Source of the DNA: Homarus americanus
Taxonomy: Eukaryota > Arthropoda > Malacostraca > Decapoda > Nephropidae
Length of the DNA stretch: 64,000 nucleotides
Direction: 5' to 3'
Assembly: GCF_018991925.1 (NCBI RefSeq)
Contig: NW_024729645.1
Coordinates: 248,001 to 312,000 of the forward strand
Below, piece after piece: positions 1 through 12,299 of the stretch (its first letter is position 1; each line of letters begins with the position of its first letter). The notes under the pieces were generated by a model. The model was not told the origin of the DNA, did no database searches, and was given only the letters and a program-made list of their open reading frames with translations. The translations under genes were made by a program, and so were the position numbers.

Positions 1-620
1 AAAACACACCGACGGAAGCAAAGACGCCGACAGAAACCCCGACGCCGATAGAAATACCGATGAAGACAAAGACGCCGACAGAAACGAGAGAAAAAGACGC
101 CAACAAAAACGCCGACGGAGAAAATGACACACAGAAACACCGACAGAGACAAAGACGCCGACAAAAACACTGACAGAGACAGACACGAATAAAGACACCA
201 ACAGACACAGAAACAAGGACACCGACAGACACCAAGAGACAGAGACAGACAGAAACACCGACAGAGACAGTACAGATGCACCGACGAAAACAAAGACACA
301 CACATAGAAAGACCGACAGAGACAGAAACAAGGACACCGACAGACACATCTACAGAGACAGACACACACAGAAACAAGGACACCGACAGACACACACACA
401 AAAATAAGGACACCGACAGACACACACACACAGAAATAAGGACACCGACACACACACACAGAAAAAAAGACACCGACAGACACACACACAGAAATAAGGA
501 CACCGACAGACACACACACACAGAAATAAGGACACCGACAGACACACACACACAGAAATAAGGACACCGACAGACACACAAAGACACCGACAGAGACAAA
601 GACGCCAACATCAGACACCA
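1..620. repeat. Degenerate GACACCGACAGA-type tandem repeat
   Basis: A G-poor, T-poor stretch built from variants of GACACCGACAGA. From about 350 it tightens into a unit of roughly 30 bp: a CA run, then AGAAATAAGGACACCG. The open minus-strand frame here is Cys/Val/Ser-rich repeat translation with no domain, so I do not call a gene. The array is cut by the window start. Confidence 0.9.
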
Positions 621-756
621 TCGAGACAAAACGTGAAGGCGGCCACAGACAACAACAAGAGCTCCCCCTGTTTATCCAATTCTCAGAGGCCGACCCTCAA
701 GTGAACCCCCATGTGTGGTGTAGCAAAACTTGAATGTGCTTAATTAAGTGAGGGTC

Positions 757-2250
757 GTGGACGAGACAACCACGAGGACAAGACTACAGGACAAGCACGA
801 GGACAAGACTACAGGACAACCACGAGGACAAGACTACAGAACAACCACGAGGACAAGACTACAGGACAACCACGAGGACGGGACTACAGGACAACCACGA
901 GGACGAGACTACAGGACAACCACGAGGACGAGACTACAGGACAACCACGACGAGACCAGGACAACCACGAGACTACAGGACAACTACAGGACAACCACGA
1001 GGACGAGACCACAACCACGAGGACAAGACTACAGAACAACCACGAGGACGAGACTACAGGACAACCACGAGGACAAGACTACAGGACAACCACGAGGACA
1101 AGACTACAGGACAACCACGAGGACAAGACTACAGGACAACCACGAGGACAGACTACAGGACAACCACGGGACGAGACTACAGGACAACCACGAGGACGAG
1201 ACTACAGGGACAACCACGAGGACGAGACTACAGGACAGGATGACGAGGACAAGACTACAGGACAACCACGAGGACGGACTACAGGACAACCACGAGGACG
1301 AGACTACAGGACAACCACGAGGACAAGACTACAGGACAACCACGAGGGACGGGACTGGGACAACCACGAGGACGAGACTACAGGACAACCACGAGGACAG
1401 ACTACAGGACAGGATGACGAGGACAGGACTAGGACAAGACAGACTACAGGACAACCACGAGGACGAGACTACAGGACAACCACGAGGACGAGACTACAGG
1501 ACAACCACGAGGACAAGACTATAGGACACCACGAGGACGGGACTGGGACAACCACGAGGGACGGGACTACAGGACAACCACGAGGACGGGACTACAGGAC
1601 AACCACGAGGACGAGACACAGGACAACCACGAGGACGGGGACTACAGGACAACCACGAGGACAAGACTACAGGACAACCACGAGGACGAGACTACAGAAC
1701 AACCAAGGACACGGACAAGGACTACAGGGACAAGACTACAGGACAACCACGAGGACGAGACTACAGAACAACCACGAGGACAAGACTACAGGACACAGGA
1801 CGACGAGGACAGACTACAGGACAACCACGACAAGGGGACAACGAGGACAGACTAGGACAGGAGGACACACCACGAGGACAAGACTACAGGAGGACAAGAC
1901 TACACAACCACGAGGACAAGACTACAGGACAACCACGAGGACAAGACTAGGACAGGACAACCACGAGGACAAGACTACAGGACAACCACGAGGACAACCA
2001 CGAGGACAAGACTACGAGGACAAGACTACAGGACAACCACGAGGGCAAGACTACAGGACAACCACGAGGGCAGTACAGGATGACGAGGACGACAACTAGG
2101 GCAGTACAGGATGACGAGGACGACAACTAGGGCAGTACAGGATGACGAGGGCAGGACGACAAGAACAACGAGGACAGCACAGGACAACGAAGATGACAAC
2201 GAGAACGGCACATGAAGACGAGGACAACCACGAGGACAACTCACGAGAAC
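757..2250. repeat. Minisatellite of about 25 bp, unit core ACGAGGACAAGACTACAGGA
   Basis: About 1.5 kb of tandem units made of ACAACC followed by ACGAGGACAAGACTACAGG, with many single-base variants (GACAAG/GACGAG/GACGGG) and small deletions. A 258-residue plus-strand frame (TTRTRLQDN-type repeats) and overlapping minus-strand frames exist only because the unit lacks stop codons. The 3' end (2040-2250) degrades into GAGGACGACAACTAGGGCAG variants. Confidence 0.92.
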
Positions 2251-2360
2251 AGCGAGCACACTTAGTCTCCACACCAGACAGTCGCTTGCAATAAATATGT
2301 TACTGTACCAAATTTCAGATCCAGCTGTATAAAGAAAGGAGAAACGCCCCAGGGTCCGGA

Positions 2361-2509
2361 TACACAAAACCGGACTCACAAAAAAACTCTCTAAAATCGA
2401 TTCACAAAACCGGATAAAAAACAACACTAAACTGGACTCACAAAACCGGATTAAAGACACCACTCACAAAACCGGATTAAAACACCAGACTCGCTAAACC
2501 GGACTCAAC
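2361..2509. repeat. Short degenerate repeat, core CTCACAAAACCGGATTA
   Basis: About six irregular copies of (A)CTCACAAAACCGGA(T/C) at 18-35 bp spacing. It lies just downstream of the 25-bp array and differs from it in sequence. Confidence 0.7.
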
Positions 2510-3490
2510 ATTTTCCAAGGATAAATCATTCCTGGTAACCGGACACTTCAGAACGCACCTAACACTATACTAAGACTTATTTATATATAACGCCATATAA
2601 TCGTTATCAGCCTTTAGTCCGTAATATAAACACGGAGATGTCTTCCCAAACGACTCCCTGCCTATCTATCTACAGTACATCTATCTATGTCTATCTATCT
2701 ATCTATATACTCTCTCTCTCTCTCTCTCTCTTCTTCCACCTCACCCCACCCTCCTTGCCACACCTACCTTCCCTCCCTCCTCCCCCCCGTAGTATACCAG
2801 TATGACGGTGCTACCTTCATTACTTCATACAGTATGATTTGTGGCTATTGTATGAGTGTCAAGGGAGGACAGGCTCCACAATAACCAGACGGATGATACT
2901 GCCCCTCACCATGTATCATCCACACCCCACTCCCGCCAACAATCATACTCCTTTGTGACACATAGGAATATTTTTTTTTCTCTCTCTCTCTCTCTCAACA
3001 TGTCTACGTTAAGGCCACCACCTGTATGATACCGTCACCATTATGGGAGTTACTACACCTGTGCTTTGTGATGGTGCCATGAATTATCTAACACATTCAC
3101 TGCCCTACATTAAGAGACCAATGTTTTTTTTGTTTCTTTAATCTCTATTACTCGTTCAAAGAAAATAGTACAGGGGCCCATAAAAGTACAGATACAAATA
3201 CAAAATACAAGCAACAGATCCCAAAGTTATGAAAGATATATCCATCATCCACATCCTATTCAATGACATGAAGTTTCATTTAACTAAACGTATGCGAACC
3301 TAATGTGACCTAACTTAATCTACCCTGACCTAACCCAACCCAAATAAAAAAAATCTAACTGTCCATTGGAAAAAGAAAAATTAATCTACCGACAATCAGT
3401 TTCAGTTAAATGAATATATCAGAAAGTAACGATGGAAGCAATAGGGATCATCGAGAATTCATCCCCCCCCCCCTACTGGAGTCCTAAAGG
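2510..3490. other. No gene seen; simple repeats and short CCTAA-like run
   Basis: Contains a CTAT microsatellite merging into (TC)n at about 2676-2731, a (CT)n run at about 2976-2995, and a degenerate CCTAA-type run at about 3298-3345. No coding sequence or RNA gene is recognisable. Confidence 0.6.
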
Positions 3491-3492
3491 TA

Positions 3493-4172
3493 GTCCTCCA
3501 CAAAAGAGACGGGGGTGTCAGGATTTCTGGTGTTTATAGGAGGGTCAACGCCATCACTAAGATAGATGCTGAACCCATGTGCGATCACCAAGGTTGGCTA
3601 GTTCCACGATTTTTACCAAATTTCGTCTGACCAAGTTTTTTTTAAGTCCTTTTAGACCCCAAGAGCAGGCAGATCACAGCCTTTGGTACGCCAGGGGGGG
3701 GAGGGGGGTTCCCTTCGGCATCACCAACTCTCCCCCCCCCACCATTTTCAACCGTGTCATGAGGCAAGTCCTACAAAGCATCAAGGAAGTTGAGGCATTT
3801 GTAGACGATGTGTTAATCCAATCGGCCACATTTGAGGAGCACCTGGAACTCCTAGAGGAGGTGTTCCGGAGGTTCCAACAAAGAAACATGACCGTGAAGC
3901 CAAGCAAGTGCGAGATCGGTCAGGCAGCAGTACAGTTCCTCGGACACACTGTCGGTGGGGAACGCTGCAGCTGTCAAAATGCAAAATATCAAGAGGGTCC
4001 AAGATGCACCACGACCCACTACCACAAAGCAAGTGAGGTCGTTTCTAGGTCTCCCAGGGGACTAATAAAACTTTATTCCAAACTTTGCTGTGGTGGGTGC
4101 CCGAACAAGGTACATTGTGAACCTGAACTAGAGGATTCATTCAACGCCATGAAGAACCTGCTGTGCAAGTAA
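3493..4172 (+). pseudogene. Ty3/gypsy-type retrotransposon reverse-transcriptase relic
   Basis: Remnant of a gypsy-type pol. In reading order one sees a start-of-RT segment (KRDGGVR followed by YRRVNAITKID, 3504-3573), then after frame breaks the ITAFGTP segment, then the long open part 3579-4172 with FGITNSPPTIFNRVM-like sequence, the RT active-site motif FVDD at 3798-3809 and the downstream KPSKCEIGQAAVQFLGHTVG block. The following RSFLGLPG motif (about 4035-4062) lies in another frame, so at least three frameshifts are needed. A segment resembling the RT/RNase H connection continues to about 4220. FVDD in place of YxDD is normal for gypsy elements. No gag, integrase or LTR was found nearby, so this is a dead fragment. 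In the intact element this domain would copy element RNA into DNA. Confidence 0.88.
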
Positions 4173-4224
4173 CCTATCCTTCAAATGGTAATGATGAACA
4201 AGACTTTCATGCATCAGTGGAGGA

Positions 4225-7200
4225 ATTAAGGCTCTGATAAGCCAACCCATAGTAGTGTAATTAAATGTGAGTCTCCACGTTGACAAACTCCCTCTTTATA
4301 ACATTACTTGTATTGCGCTGTAAATGTGAGTGAATGACTCATATGTCCATGCAAATTGCAAATTAGTATATGGAACTTTGCCAAATAAATATATGTGCAA
4401 TTATCAGTCCGTATGTGATCCCTATTTTACTAAAGTTAATGACAGATTGGTTAAAGTATAACCAGTAACCGAGATGGATGTTGGAATTAATGGACTTCAC
4501 TAAATCATCATTTATCAAGTATTCAACACACTGAATGCCGGGAAGTGGTGAAAAACTCTTATGCTAATGATACACTCTACGGTAAGACACAAATATAAAA
4601 ATCCCGTGAGTAAGATTTTCGTTTTTATTGATTGCGATTAAGATTACGTAAACCGAGCATCAATATCTGGTTCCTGTGATTTTTCTTGATTATATTACGA
4701 TTGTGATTATACTGATTTCTATACATTCAATTAGCATTGCAATTTCTGTGGATTCCAATTACATTCGTGATTTCAGCTACATGAAATTAAAAGTTAACTA
4801 TATGGCATCTACATAATAAGAATAAACTAAAAAAATCAGCTTTGACTCGAACACTGCCTCGGCTCGGGGTAGAAGGGCATGAAGGACCTTTGGTGGTGGA
4901 GAGACAACTGAGGCATCATTAGTAGCCTGCTGGTCACATGGTTACAGATTACATTAGTCACATGGCGCCAAGTTGACATGACAGATTATTCAAAGTGGCG
5001 GGAAAAATTTAAATGTCCATTGACATGTACTGAAATCCTGTCAGTAAAACGAATATTAAATATAATTCACTTGTAATCACATTTTAATCCGAAGCTAAGA
5101 CGATTTTGGGGTGGATTACGATTACAAATTAAAGAATAAGCAAGATTATGATAATTATATGATTACAGGTTTTTGAAAATGTTGGCTTATGATTAGATTA
5201 CGATTATATAGATATGAATTACTTATAAATTAAGGCTGCAGGAATATGATTATAGCCAGCCTCATGTCTGGACTCTGTAATGCAAACCATATAAGAACAA
5301 CTTGTACCTCCTCTGTATATTCACATAAGAAACGCAAGTGCAGTACAATATATATGTATATAAAGTACTCTTCCTTTAGCTTATAACAGAGCAGCACTAC
5401 TAAAACGTGTCTAGATTAATGCACTACATTTGTTCATTTATTCACTCAGATTACAGTACAGCTACAGGTATAAACTCGAGTAAAGGTTAATGATATTTCA
5501 ACACGATCACAAAGCTACGCATTATCCACACCTCACTGTAGTCACGAATGATGTTTTATGGTGTCTAGGTTAGTGTCTCCTTTATGATACAGCTGTCGTC
5601 GTTATGGATTTTACTGTACCTGTAATACATACCGTGGGGGATAACTGTACCTATACTTCGACATCATATATAAATATAGACAATAAACATACAGATACAG
5701 TTACAAACACACATACACTTTACTGGTATACAAACATTGACAGAGACAAAAAGTAAATACGGATGTAAAGATAAATTTAATCACAAACACAGGTGCTTCT
5801 CCTATTTCGAATAAAACGTATACAATTATTTAAAAACACTAACACGAGCATGTATCACACCAGCCCACTGTTGTCAAGACCTGGAGTAATAAATAAGGTA
5901 GAGCAGGAGAGTTCTAGTTTCCCCTGTAGTTGTGGTAACAGTGGCCAGGCTGAAAGAGTATGTAGTGGGAGGTGTCCAGGTTACTAGTGTTAAATTATCC
6001 ATTTTATTTTTTTTACTGTAGACTGTATTAACAAACTAACTTCCTAAACACATACACACAGAGACTTCACTTTCTGTATTTAACGTTCATGCTTTCCAAA
6101 CTCATGGACGCCTCCCTGCCTGGTATTCTTCGTAACTGCTCCACAAGACTTCTTGAAACTAAGTGCAGAAGCCATATACAAGATCAATCTCCGACCCCTC
6201 TTATACTACCTACCAATAGGCGCTCATGACACTGGCCCTCTCAGCTCTCTCTAACCATCATCATGACTACATCCGTTGGTCTCAGAATAAACTAATGCAC
6301 TACCCTAGCTGCCGCCACCGCCACCTCCAGCCACTTGAAGTGACACGCCTTAAAGAGTTCCAATTCGACACCAAAACCACATCATGCCCATACGTGTTCA
6401 CACAGACTGCTTCGAGAACAGTAACATTCTACTCATTGTAAAAATAATCAATATAACTCAGAAGGATTATGTTCAACCTCCCCTCCCTCACCCACTTCAC
6501 ACCTTGATATTAATTTTACAAGTACAGTACTTCCTTTTTTTTGTAGATTTTCAGTTTTAAAATATTGTTCTATCTAAATTAACCATTATAGCATTATTAA
6601 CATTCCCATTAACATAAAAATTTAACGCAAGTAAATTTTATCACCCTGTCAAATTCGTATTAACATCTCCTTCTCGACAATGACTTACACCAGGACAGAA
6701 CCGTCAGCACACACACCAAATATACCACAGATATCAACAGTTATTTCCCTACACGGTTTACTTTGTTTTTCTTGTTCTTGGTCAACTCCTGCTTCCCCAA
6801 GCGTTGGAATAGGTACTGTATGTACTTCGATATATATAATTCCTCTACTTTCACGAACAAAACAGAAGAATATCAACAACTCAACACTCACCATGCAGGG
6901 AGCCGTCACTACAAACACCTTCATGCGGTCCTTACCTGTGGGAGAAACAAAAATAATTATTACACATGTATCAATAAAACTTTAAATAATGCTAAGAGAC
7001 AAATTTAGTATTAATAGACAACCTGCGAGAATGACAAGTGATACATTGGTAAAAAAGGGGAGGGCGGGGGGGGGGGATACAGGTTTAATTCTCAGGTTAG
7101 TAGAAGGAAAATCAGAAAGACCAAGAAGGTGGTGTATGGATGAAGTGAAGAACCCAACGTGTGAGGTGGGGTGGGGTGGGGGGAGAAGAACGTCCAGGAT

Positions 7201-7270
7201 GCAGGTGTGTGCGTGAATGACACCCGACGTAGAGTGATTGATGGGTAGTGTTGCTGGGTGGTGGTGCTAC
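4225..7270. other. No gene seen; AT-rich intergenic or intronic DNA
   Basis: AT-rich sequence with TACAGTAC-type motifs and no long-range repeats that I could see. Short open frames at 5793-5987, 6226-6441 and 6680-6985 lack recognisable domains or supporting splice sites. The 5793-5987 frame ends in a Cys-rich CSCGNSG...CSGRCPGY tail, which I could not assign. Confidence 0.5.
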
Positions 7271-7773
7271 CTTGAATTGAATTGAATTGAAACAGTTTAT
7301 TTAGCCAGAATAACACAGATACAGAGTGGAGAATAATAACAATATTTACATGGCTGAGCCAGTTGAGAACCTGAGCTCTCTTTTAGGCACCTGATATATA
7401 CTATACATTTATCTCAAGGAAGTATTATGTAACATTTAGTATCATCTGGAACAGTACAATAGCATGGTGGTAATAAGATCATCTCATAATGTTACCACGG
7501 TTATCACTTCAATATTTATTAATTTTATTTATTTATTATTTTTTTTAGTGTGAAGAAACTTAGAATACTGTTGTGGAAAGTGAACAAAATAATAGAACAC
7601 ATCAGTTACAACAGTTCAAATGAATGACACCGAAGGATGGGGTTATGTAGACTCCAGCCATCGTGTATTATAGCAGTTATATTCTTGAAGGTGTATCTCA
7701 CTATTGGACGCCACTTTGGATATTTTATTTGGGTTAAGTGAGACGATTTTATTCAGCACAAAGAGAAACTCGT
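7271..7773. other. No gene seen; short TTGAA run and AT-rich DNA
   Basis: Begins with CTTGAATTGAATTGAATTG, a short TTGAA repeat followed by AAACAGTTTATTTAGCCAGAA. It could be the edge of an interspersed element, but I cannot define its ends. The rest is featureless AT-rich sequence. Confidence 0.4.
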
Positions 7774-8062
7774 GCACACACATACATACGAACACACACA
7801 CACACACGCGAACACACAGAAAACACACACACACACACACATACGAACACACAGAAAACACACACACACACACGAACACACAACAGAAAACACACATACG
7901 AACACACAGAAAACACACACACACACATACGAACACACAGAAAACACACATACGAACATACAGAAAACACACACACACACATACGAACACACAGAAAACA
8001 CACATACGAACACACAGAAAAAACACATACGAACACACAGAAAACACACACACACACACACA
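7774..8062. repeat. (CA)n-based minisatellite with ATACGAACACACAGAAAA units
   Basis: (CA)n tracts alternate with ATACGAACACACAGAAAACA units, giving a period of about 30 bp that shortens toward the 3' end. All six frames are largely open with His/Thr or Cys/Val repeats, so none is credible as protein. Confidence 0.93.
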
Positions 8063-8212
8063 TTGCACAGATGGTGGACCACCTCGCCGCCAAGGAGACA
8101 GGGGGAACCTTCCTCATGCTCCCCTCAACCATCATCGATCATGACGCTCCCAACGCCAACTGTTTAAAGCATTACGTTATTTTTTTTAAATATTTGTAAC
8201 GTGTAAAATACA

Positions 8213-9334
8213 GGGGTGTAGATAGGGCCGCCCCGGTGTGTGATGTAGACAGGGCCGCCCTGGTGTGTGGTGTATACCGCCCCGGTGTGTGTACAAGGCC
8301 CTGGTGTGTGGTGTAGAACCCCGGTGTGCGGTGTATACAGTGTGTGGTGTGTGTGTATGGTGTATACAGCCCCGGTGTGTGGTGTATACAGGGCCGCCCT
8401 GGTGTGCGACCGCCCGGTGTGTGGTGTATGTGTGTGGTGTATACCGCCCGGTGTGTGGTGTATACAGGGCCCCGGTGTGTGTGTGTGTGTGTGTGTGGTG
8501 GGCCGCCGGTGTGTGGTGTATACAGGGTTGTGTGTATACAGGGCCCGGTGTGTGGTGTATGGTGTGTGGTGTATACAGGACCGCCCCGGTGTGTGTGTGG
8601 GCCGCCGGTGTGTGGTGTATACAGGGCCGCCCCGGTGTGTGGTGTATACAGGGCCGCCCCGGTGTGTGGTGTATGGGCCGCCCCGGTGTGTGGTGTGTCA
8701 GGACCGCCCGGTGTGTGGTGTGGGCCGCCCGGTGTGTGGTGTATACAGGGCCGCCCGGTGTGTGGTGTATACAGGACCGCCCCGGTGTGTGGTGTATACA
8801 GGGCCGCCCCGGTGTGTGGTGTATACAGGGCCGCCCCGGTGTGTGGTGTGTGTCCGCCCCGGTGTGTGGTGTATACAGGGCCCGCCCCGGTGTGTGTGGT
8901 GTATACAGGGCCGCCCGGTGTGTGGTGTATACAGGGCCGCCCCGGTGTGTGGTGTATGCAGGCCGCCGGTGTGTGGTGTATACAGGGCCGCCCCGGTGTG
9001 TGGTGTATACAGGGCCGCCCCGGTGTGGGTGTATACAGGGCCGCCCCGGTGTGTGGTGTATACAGGGCCGCCCGGTGTGTGGTGTATACAGGGCCGCCGG
9101 TGTGTGGTGTGTACAGGGGCCCCCGGTGTGTGGTGTATACAGGGCCGCCCCGGTGTGTGTATACAGGACCGCCCGGTGTGTGTCCACAGGGCCGCCCCGG
9201 TGTGTGGTGTATACAGGGCCGCCCCGGTGTGTGGTGTATACAGGGCCGCCCCGGTGTGTGGTGTATACAGGGGCCCCCCGGTGTGTGGTGTATACAGGGC
9301 CGTCCCGGTGTGTGGTGTATACAGGACCGCCCCA
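8213..9334. repeat. 27-bp CpG- and GT-rich minisatellite
   Basis: About 40 units of 27 bp: GGTGTGTGGTGTATACAG followed by GGCCGCCCC, with frequent 1-5 bp deletions. The exact 27-bp spacing is clear between 9191 and 9250. Every full unit carries the palindrome GTATAC and a near-palindromic GGGCCGCCCC. Both strands stay open in most frames (plus VWCIQGRPG, minus YTPHTGAAL types), including a 442-residue and a 403-residue frame. These are repeat artefacts. Confidence 0.95.
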
Positions 9335-9655
9335 TACTCTCGTCCCACACCCTGGAGGTCGGCCAACACACTCGCCACCTCACTCTTGTCTGTGACTTAA
9401 TTCACCGCCCCTCTCTCTATATCGTTCTATCATCTTCTATTATGCTCTATTTATCTATCCATCATCCACTAATACGCTCTCTCTATCCTTCTTCCTCAAT
9501 TAAGTTACCTCTCTTTCCAAATCAATCTATCTATCTATCTATCGACTCTTATCAGTTATTTATCAATCAATCCCTCTCTAGGAAGCTCTTTAGTCTATCT
9601 ATCCATCTATTATACTCTCCCAAGCTCAATCTATCAATTTCCATATTAATGTAGT
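9335..9655. other. TCTATC-rich low-complexity DNA
   Basis: Pyrimidine-rich sequence with repeated ATCTATCTATC and TCAATC motifs (about 9411-9640). No gene seen. Confidence 0.6.
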
Positions 9656-9659
9656 TGTC

Positions 9660-10337
9660 AGGCTCCAGTAGTGCTCTATGTGGTCTCAACTCAGCCAGGT
9701 TTCAGTAGTGTTCCAGGTGGCCTCGTCAACACAGTCAGGCTTCAGTAGTGTTCCAGGTGGCTTCGTCAACACAACCAGGCTCCAGTAGTGTTCCAGGTGG
9801 CCTCGTCAACACAGTCAGGCTCCAGTAGTGTTCCTGGTGGCCTCGTCAACACAACCAGGCTCCAGTAGTGTTCCAGGTGGCCTCGTCAACACAGTCAGGC
9901 TCCAGTAGTGTTCCAGGTGGCCTCGTCAACACAGCTAGGTTCCAGTAGTGTTCCAGGTGGCTTCGTCAACACAGCCAGGCTCCAGTAGTGTTCCTGGTGG
10001 CCTCGTCAACACAGTCAGGCTCCAGTAGTGTTTCAGGTGGCCTCGTCCAGTCAGGCTCCTGTAGTGTTCCAGGTGGCCTCGTCAACACAGCTAGGTTCCA
10101 GTAGTGTTCCAGGTGGCTTCGTCAACACAGCCAGGCTCCAGTAGTGTTCCTGGTGGCCTCGTCAACACAGTCAGGCTTCAGTAGTGTTCCAGGTGGCCTC
10201 GTCAACACAGTCAGGCTCCAGTAGTGTTTCAGGTGGCCTCGTCAACACAGTCAGGCTCCAGTAGTGTTCCAGGTGGCCCCGTCAACACAGTCAGGCTCCA
10301 GTAGTGTTCCAGGTGGCCTCGTCAACACAGCCAGGCT
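9660..10337. repeat. 40-bp minisatellite, about 17 copies
   Basis: Units of exactly 40 bp (for example 9781 to 9821), made of TCCAGTAGTGTTCCAGGTGG followed by CCTCGTCAACACAGTCAGGC, with substitutions at a few fixed sites (AGTC/AGCC/AACC, CCTCG/CTTCG, CCAGG/CCTGG). Indels are rare: one shorter unit near 10045. The low divergence suggests recent expansion or homogenisation. Confidence 0.96.
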
Positions 10338-10592
10338 CTGTTATATTTACACGATAAACATACACAAAAAATCCACCGCTGCTGCAATGCCGATTTCACG
10401 CTCATTATTAACGAGCTGACTGACTTTCATCAGATCCCCGGCACCAGTGTTATTCTCAAAGGGTCGCAAGTTAAAATTTTTCTCTTAAATTGTGAACGTG
10501 TCTGTCTCTCACATAAGTTCTGACGTTAACAAAATGGCTCCTCTTTTGTTTGTATGTCAAATGTTTTCCTTATTGATTAGAGACGCATCTGC

Positions 10593-10594
<2 letters not shown>
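10338..10594. other. No gene seen between arrays
   Basis: Unique-looking sequence between the 40-bp array and an (AG)n run. No motif or coding signal recognised. Confidence 0.4.

Positions 10595-10629
<35 letters not shown>
10595..10629. repeat. (AG)n microsatellite
   Basis: About 17 AG dinucleotides, followed by a short GATGATGATG run. Confidence 0.97.
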
Positions 10630-10633
<4 letters not shown>

Positions 10634-10779
10634 GACGATGATGATGATGTCACATTAAAATTTCACCCTTAGCTAATGATCAGAGAACACATGTCTCACG
10701 TCCTTCTCGTGTCCCAAGTAAAAATGTATAAGAATTAAACGACCGGGATTTGGGGAGGCCATTTTACATATTCTCTGAT

Positions 10780-10780
<1 letters not shown>

Positions 10781-10854
<74 letters not shown>
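10781..10854. repeat. (AAT)n microsatellite
   Basis: About 24 uninterrupted AAT trinucleotides. Confidence 0.98.
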
Positions 10855-10950
10855 TGATTTTACACCCAGACGAAAAATGGAGATTGTAATATTTTTTTAA
10901 CGAAAACTTAAATCGTAATATCTTCTAACACTCTAACTGTATTAGAACCC

Positions 10951-10964
10951 GTGTGTGTGTGTGT

Positions 10965-11005
<41 letters not shown>
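10951..11005. repeat. Compound (GT)n-(AAT)n microsatellite
   Basis: A GT run of about eight repeats directly abuts about 13 AAT repeats. Confidence 0.97.
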
Positions 11006-11150
11006 TAACGGTTTATTGAAAAAATTCTGCAGCCCGAATGCTGAAAATATACATTGGACATAAATGACTTATTACATACATGGTGGTTTAACAAAAGCCT
11101 TCATTAGAGAAAGGTAAAGGAACATACAGTGAACATACAGATTAAACAGT

Positions 11151-11490
11151 GTAGTAACAGATGGTGTTAGGAACTCGTGGTGTAGTAATTCCCTCAGATG
11201 GTGTTATGACGTGGGCTGAACGTGGTGTAGTAATTCCCTCACAGATGGTGTTATGAGGGACCTCACGTGGTGTAGTAATTCCCTGGTGTTATGAGGGGCC
11301 TCACGTGGTGTAGTAACTCCCTCACAGATGGTGTTATGAGGGGCATCACGTGGTGTAGTAATTCCCTCACAGATGGTATTATGAGGGGCCTGACGTGGTG
11401 TAGTAATTCCCTCACAGATGGTGTTATGAGGGACCTCACGTGGTGTAGTAATTCCCTCACAGATGGTGTTATGAGGGACCTCACGTGGTG

Positions 11491-11493
<3 letters not shown>
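11151..11493. repeat. 45-bp minisatellite carrying CACGTG cores
   Basis: About seven tandem units of 45 bp (11401 to 11446 shows the exact period), containing CACGTGGTGTAGTAATTCCC then TCACAGATGGTGTTATGAGG. The E-box palindrome CACGTG is intact at 11264, 11302, 11347, 11437 and 11482; other units carry GACGTGG or AACGTGG. The array runs directly into a (GT)n tract. Frames of 90-128 residues over it are open on both strands and are not genes. Confidence 0.94.

Positions 11494-11536
<43 letters not shown>
11491..11536. repeat. (GT)n microsatellite
   Basis: About 22 GT repeats that begin exactly where the last GGTGTAGTGTGTG unit of the 45-bp array ends, suggesting it grew from the array edge. 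Confidence 0.97.
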
Positions 11537-11540
<4 letters not shown>

Positions 11541-11579
11541 AACCTAGGATGACAAAAAGTTGATTCACATAAAACTAAA

Positions 11580-12289
11580 TGTACACACAAGTGATATCAC
11601 CATCATAACCTGCCCACGCGTTGTTTACGAAGTCCCCTAGTGTTGGCAGAGTCCCGTGGGGGAGTTTACACCTCCTATAGTGTTATGTTATTCATCATTT
11701 TCTAAACACAACTGTCTTCTCCTCACCATGTATCTCTACTGTGACGTTTTAATTCTACTTACTGGCGGAGTTGTAAAGACCACACTAGGGAAGGCTGTGA
11801 AACGTTCATAAAATTACGCCTGAAGCTCAAGTGATGGTAAAGGCAGTTGTATATAAAAATGATGGTTAACATACTTATGTTCAGGATGTGTACATTCCCC
11901 ACAGGACTCTGTCAACACTAACCTCAGGGGACTTTGTAAACAAGGTACAGAGGTCAAGTGTGTGTGTCTAGCGCTACGTGACCACACGTGTACCGCTGTA
12001 CCACCCCGAGTGGTGTCCAGAGGGAGGACAAACATCAAGCAGCAGTGAGACAGGAACTCAAGTTTCACAGTGAGACAGGAACTCAAGTTTCACCATCACC
12101 TTCTCGTTGTGATCCAGCGCTAAAAAAGTAAAATCCACGCTTATGCGGGCATTAGGTATGCTGACTGGTTCTTTCAACCTCGGCATCAGCTAATATTTTT
12201 CCCACATAAAGTACCAAATTATCCTAATGATCCATCCCGAACCAAACTTTAATGTACAGTAGTCCAACACAAACCCAACTTCGCAATGG
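11580..12289. other. No gene seen; local 20-bp duplication
   Basis: Mixed-composition sequence. CAGTGAGACAGGAACTCAAG is duplicated in tandem at about 12043-12090. Minus-strand frames of 76-90 residues have no recognisable domain. Confidence 0.45.
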
Positions 12290-12299
12290 GTAGAATACG

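Noticed and set aside
748..1524. 258-residue TTRTRLQDN-repeat frame as an RTX- or antifreeze-like protein
   Set aside because: 25-bp array with frame-shifting deletions elsewhere in the same array; no signal peptide or flanking domain.
5793..5987. Small Cys-rich secreted peptide (CSCGNSG...CSGRCPGY)
   Set aside because: No signal peptide, splice or family support; the CSCGN phrase also appears by chance at about 56215.
8172..9654. Open frames of 330-440 residues on both strands
   Set aside because: They are translations of a 27-bp satellite; all three plus frames and two minus frames are open at once.
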